Below, one piece after another: positions 5,925 through 7,056 of a stretch of DNA of 7,056 nucleotides. The notes beneath the pieces were generated by a model. The model was not told the DNA's origin. It saw only the letters and a program-made list of their open reading frames with translations, and ran no database searches. Origin of the DNA: Actinomycetota bacterium (GTDB taxonomy: Bacteria; Actinomycetota; Thermoleophilia; Gaiellales; Gaiellaceae); the NCBI GenBank assembly GCA_013821525.1, contig JACDGR010000176.1, positions 1-7,056 of the forward strand, given 5' to 3'. Position 1 is the stretch's first letter. Every line of letters starts with the position of its first letter. The position numbers were made by a program, and so were the translations under genes.

Positions 5925-6569
5925 TCAGCGCTTGGTCAGACTGACGGCGTCGAGCCCGTTGTCGCTATCGCTGGTCGAGTCCCCGTTCAGGAACTGGATC
6001 GTCGTCGAAGCCGACGTCGCCTTCAACTTCAGCGTGAACGACTTCCAGCCTTGCGTCTTGCTGCCGCCGGTGTTCGTCGCAGCGAGCAGCTTGTGCCCGT
6101 TGACGAGAACGTTGACGGTCGAGCGTGTCCCGAAGACCCCACCCGGGTCACTCACGTTTCCGACAGCGAAGCTCAGGCTGTAGGTCGCGCCGCTCTGAGT
6201 CTTCACCACCTGTGCGACGCCGGTCGCGCTGTTGCTCAAGCCGGTCAAATCGACCCACTGCTTGCCGGCCCTCGCGACGAAGTGGATCCCGCTCTGTTGA
6301 AAGGTGGTGCTGATCGGCGCGACGTTGCCGGTGGCACCGACTGCCTTCCAACCGGCAAAGCGCTGCCCGGTTGTGACGAGCTTGTAGCCGCCTGCGCCGA
6401 CCGATGGCTGTTCGAAGCCACCGTTTTGGATCAGGTTCGGGCCCGACATCTCGCTCGACAACGCGGCCGTCGGAAGCGCCAGGCCGAGCAGGAGCGCCGC
6501 TCCGCAGATCAGGAAGCGGTGCCGCCTCGCTTCGGTCGCGCGCGTGCCCAGGATCCTTTCCGGCCGCAT
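5925..6569 (-). CDS. Secreted DUF642 / choice-of-anchor C-like protein
   Basis: This 214-residue exported protein has one DUF642-type beta-sandwich domain (galactose-binding-like fold). The signal peptide has a basic n-region with several Arg (3-18), a hydrophobic core (19-33, FLICGAALLLGLALP) and probable cleavage near 36-39. The mature domain shows the family pattern: NLIQNGGFEQP (45-55), FAGWKAVG (71-78), QWVDLTGLSNSATGVAQVV (104-122), a YSLSFAVGN block (130-138), GWKSFTLKLKATSASTTIQFLN (174-195, in parts) and the closing DNGLDAVSLTKR (203-214). Such domains are thought to bind glycans, but no ligand can be read here. No LPXTG, PEP-type or membrane anchor follows the domain, so it is probably released or held by the domain itself. 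ATG 6569 is preferred over ATG 6623 because GGGGA sits seven bases upstream and the signal peptide then has normal length. It is convergent with the aminotransferase, 21 bases away. Confidence 0.8.
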   Translation of the reverse strand: MRPERILGTRATEARRHRFLICGAALLLGLALPTAALSSEMSGPNLIQNGGFEQPSVGAGGYKLVTTGQRFAGWKAVGATGNVAPISTTFQQSGIHFVARAGKQWVDLTGLSNSATGVAQVVKTQSGATYSLSFAVGNVSDPGGVFGTRSTVNVLVNGHKLLAATNTGGSKTQGWKSFTLKLKATSASTTIQFLNGDSTSDSDNGLDAVSLTKR

Positions 6570-6730
6570 GTCTTCGTCCCCGTTTCTCGGTTGTCCTAGG
6601 AAGAGCTGGAATGTCGTTTGCATCGACGGCTAGCTTCCCACGGGAGACGGCCGAGCGCAATAAGCGGCATCGATTCGGGAGGCTTAGCGAGGCCGCAATC
6701 TGTGGGGCTGAACTGCAGCGCTCCCTGTTA
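6570..6730. other. Intergenic region upstream of the DUF642-like gene
   Basis: These 161 bases lie between the SDR stop and the DUF642-like start, both on the minus strand. The region should contain the 3' end of the SDR transcript and a promoter for the secreted protein. I found no strong terminator hairpin with a T-run and no promoter pair I would defend. The GGGGA about seven bases before the ATG at 6569 is the likely ribosome binding site. Confidence 0.4.
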
Positions 6731-7056
6731 CTACTCCGGCGTGACGTATGCGGCGGTCAGTCCCCCGTCGACGAGGAACGTTGACCCGGTGACGTATGAC
6801 GACTCGTCCGAGGCGAGAAATAGCGCTCCGTTGACGATCTCCCGCGGCTTCGCGAGGCGGCCGGTGGGCCAATGAACGCGGCGCCGCTCGAGCGCAGCGG
6901 GGTCGTCCCCGAAGATGTTCAGGAGCAGTGGCGTCTCGACCGGGCCGGGGCAGAGGGCGTTGACCCGGATGTTCTCGCGTGCGAATTGCACTGCCAGCTC
7001 GCGGCTCATCGAGAGCACTGCCCCCTTCGACGCGGAGTACGAGATCTGGCTCGTGG
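6731..7056 (-). CDS. Short-chain dehydrogenase/reductase (SDR), C-terminal fragment (runs off the right edge)
   Basis: The minus strand is open from the window edge to TAG at 6733-6731, giving about 107 C-terminal residues of a classical SDR, an NAD(P)-dependent oxidoreductase. The fragment begins just before the catalytic YSASKG (the Tyr-x-x-x-Lys pair, about 7039-7025). It continues with the helix ELAVQFARENIRVNALCPG and PVETPLL, typical of the segment after the active site. It then has GRLAKPREI, ALFLASDESSYVTG and the closing LVDGGLTAAYV, the common 'SDxxSxxTGxxxxVDGG' ending. The N-terminal Rossmann motif and catalytic Ser are outside the window, so cofactor and substrate cannot be judged. 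It reads in the same direction as the DUF642-like gene, 161 bases from it, with no evident functional link. A GTG at 7018 is an internal Val, not the start. Confidence 0.93.
   Translation of the reverse strand, partial: TSQISYSASKGAVLSMSRELAVQFARENIRVNALCPGPVETPLLLNIFGDDPAALERRRVHWPTGRLAKPREIVNGALFLASDESSYVTGSTFLVDGGLTAAYVTPE

Noticed and set aside
5902..5932. Bidirectional terminator between the convergent aminotransferase and DUF642-like genes
   Set aside because: AGCGC and GCGCT can pair, extended to seven pairs with a four-base bulge, but the loop is long, no T-run follows on either strand and the stem overlaps both stop codons. Too weak to annotate.
6051..6599. Plus-strand open frame of 182 codons
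   Set aside because: It is antisense to the DUF642-like gene, which has a signal peptide and the family's ordered motifs; the plus product has none.

Overview
The window is GC-rich, densely coding bacterial DNA. All eight coding regions look chromosomal and ordinary in composition. The protein families, the GC bias at third codon positions, the GTG starts and the Arg/Ala-rich proteins fit a high-GC actinobacterium, perhaps of the Thermoleophilia type. That lineage is a guess from style only; there is no rRNA or other phylogenetic marker. I see no tRNA, rRNA, CRISPR array, insertion sequence or phage gene.

Layout. (1) 1-107, minus: the first 35 codons of a probable nucleotidyltransferase that runs off the left edge. 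(2) 108-308: a 201-base gap with a perfect 8-bp hairpin just after the next gene's stop and a 12-bp palindrome. (3) 309-2919, minus: a tight three-gene operon, transcribed right to left: a ferric-reductase-like membrane flavocytochrome, a secreted FMN_bind protein with an SGAT flavinylation motif, and an ApbE-type FAD:protein FMN transferase. (4) 2920-3029: a divergent intergenic region. (5) 3030-5903, plus: a membrane-anchored TPR protein, an AIM24-family protein and a class I/II PLP aminotransferase. The aminotransferase has no usable start codon where its homology begins. (6) 5925-6569, minus: a secreted DUF642-like protein, convergent with the aminotransferase. (7) 6731-7056, minus: the C-terminal part of a short-chain dehydrogenase/reductase running off the right edge.

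How the genes work together. The clearest functional unit is the redox operon. The membrane protein has the four spaced histidines of a bis-heme ferric reductase/NOX core plus cytoplasmic FAD and NAD(P)H domains. The FMN_bind protein carries the Thr to which ApbE would attach FMN. Together they suggest a route for electrons from NAD(P)H across the membrane to a covalently flavinylated extracytoplasmic carrier. The gene types are recognised with good confidence; the terminal acceptor is unknown. The TPR, AIM24 and aminotransferase genes are co-directional and closely packed, but share no obvious pathway.

The points most worth a second look are the aminotransferase N-terminus (a GTGA stop/start overlap followed by an apparent one-base frame break), the Lys/Thr-rich insert in the FMN_bind protein, the absence of a signal peptide on ApbE although its substrate looks secreted, and a possible leaderless promoter for the AIM24 gene. 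I found no convincing wholly new system.
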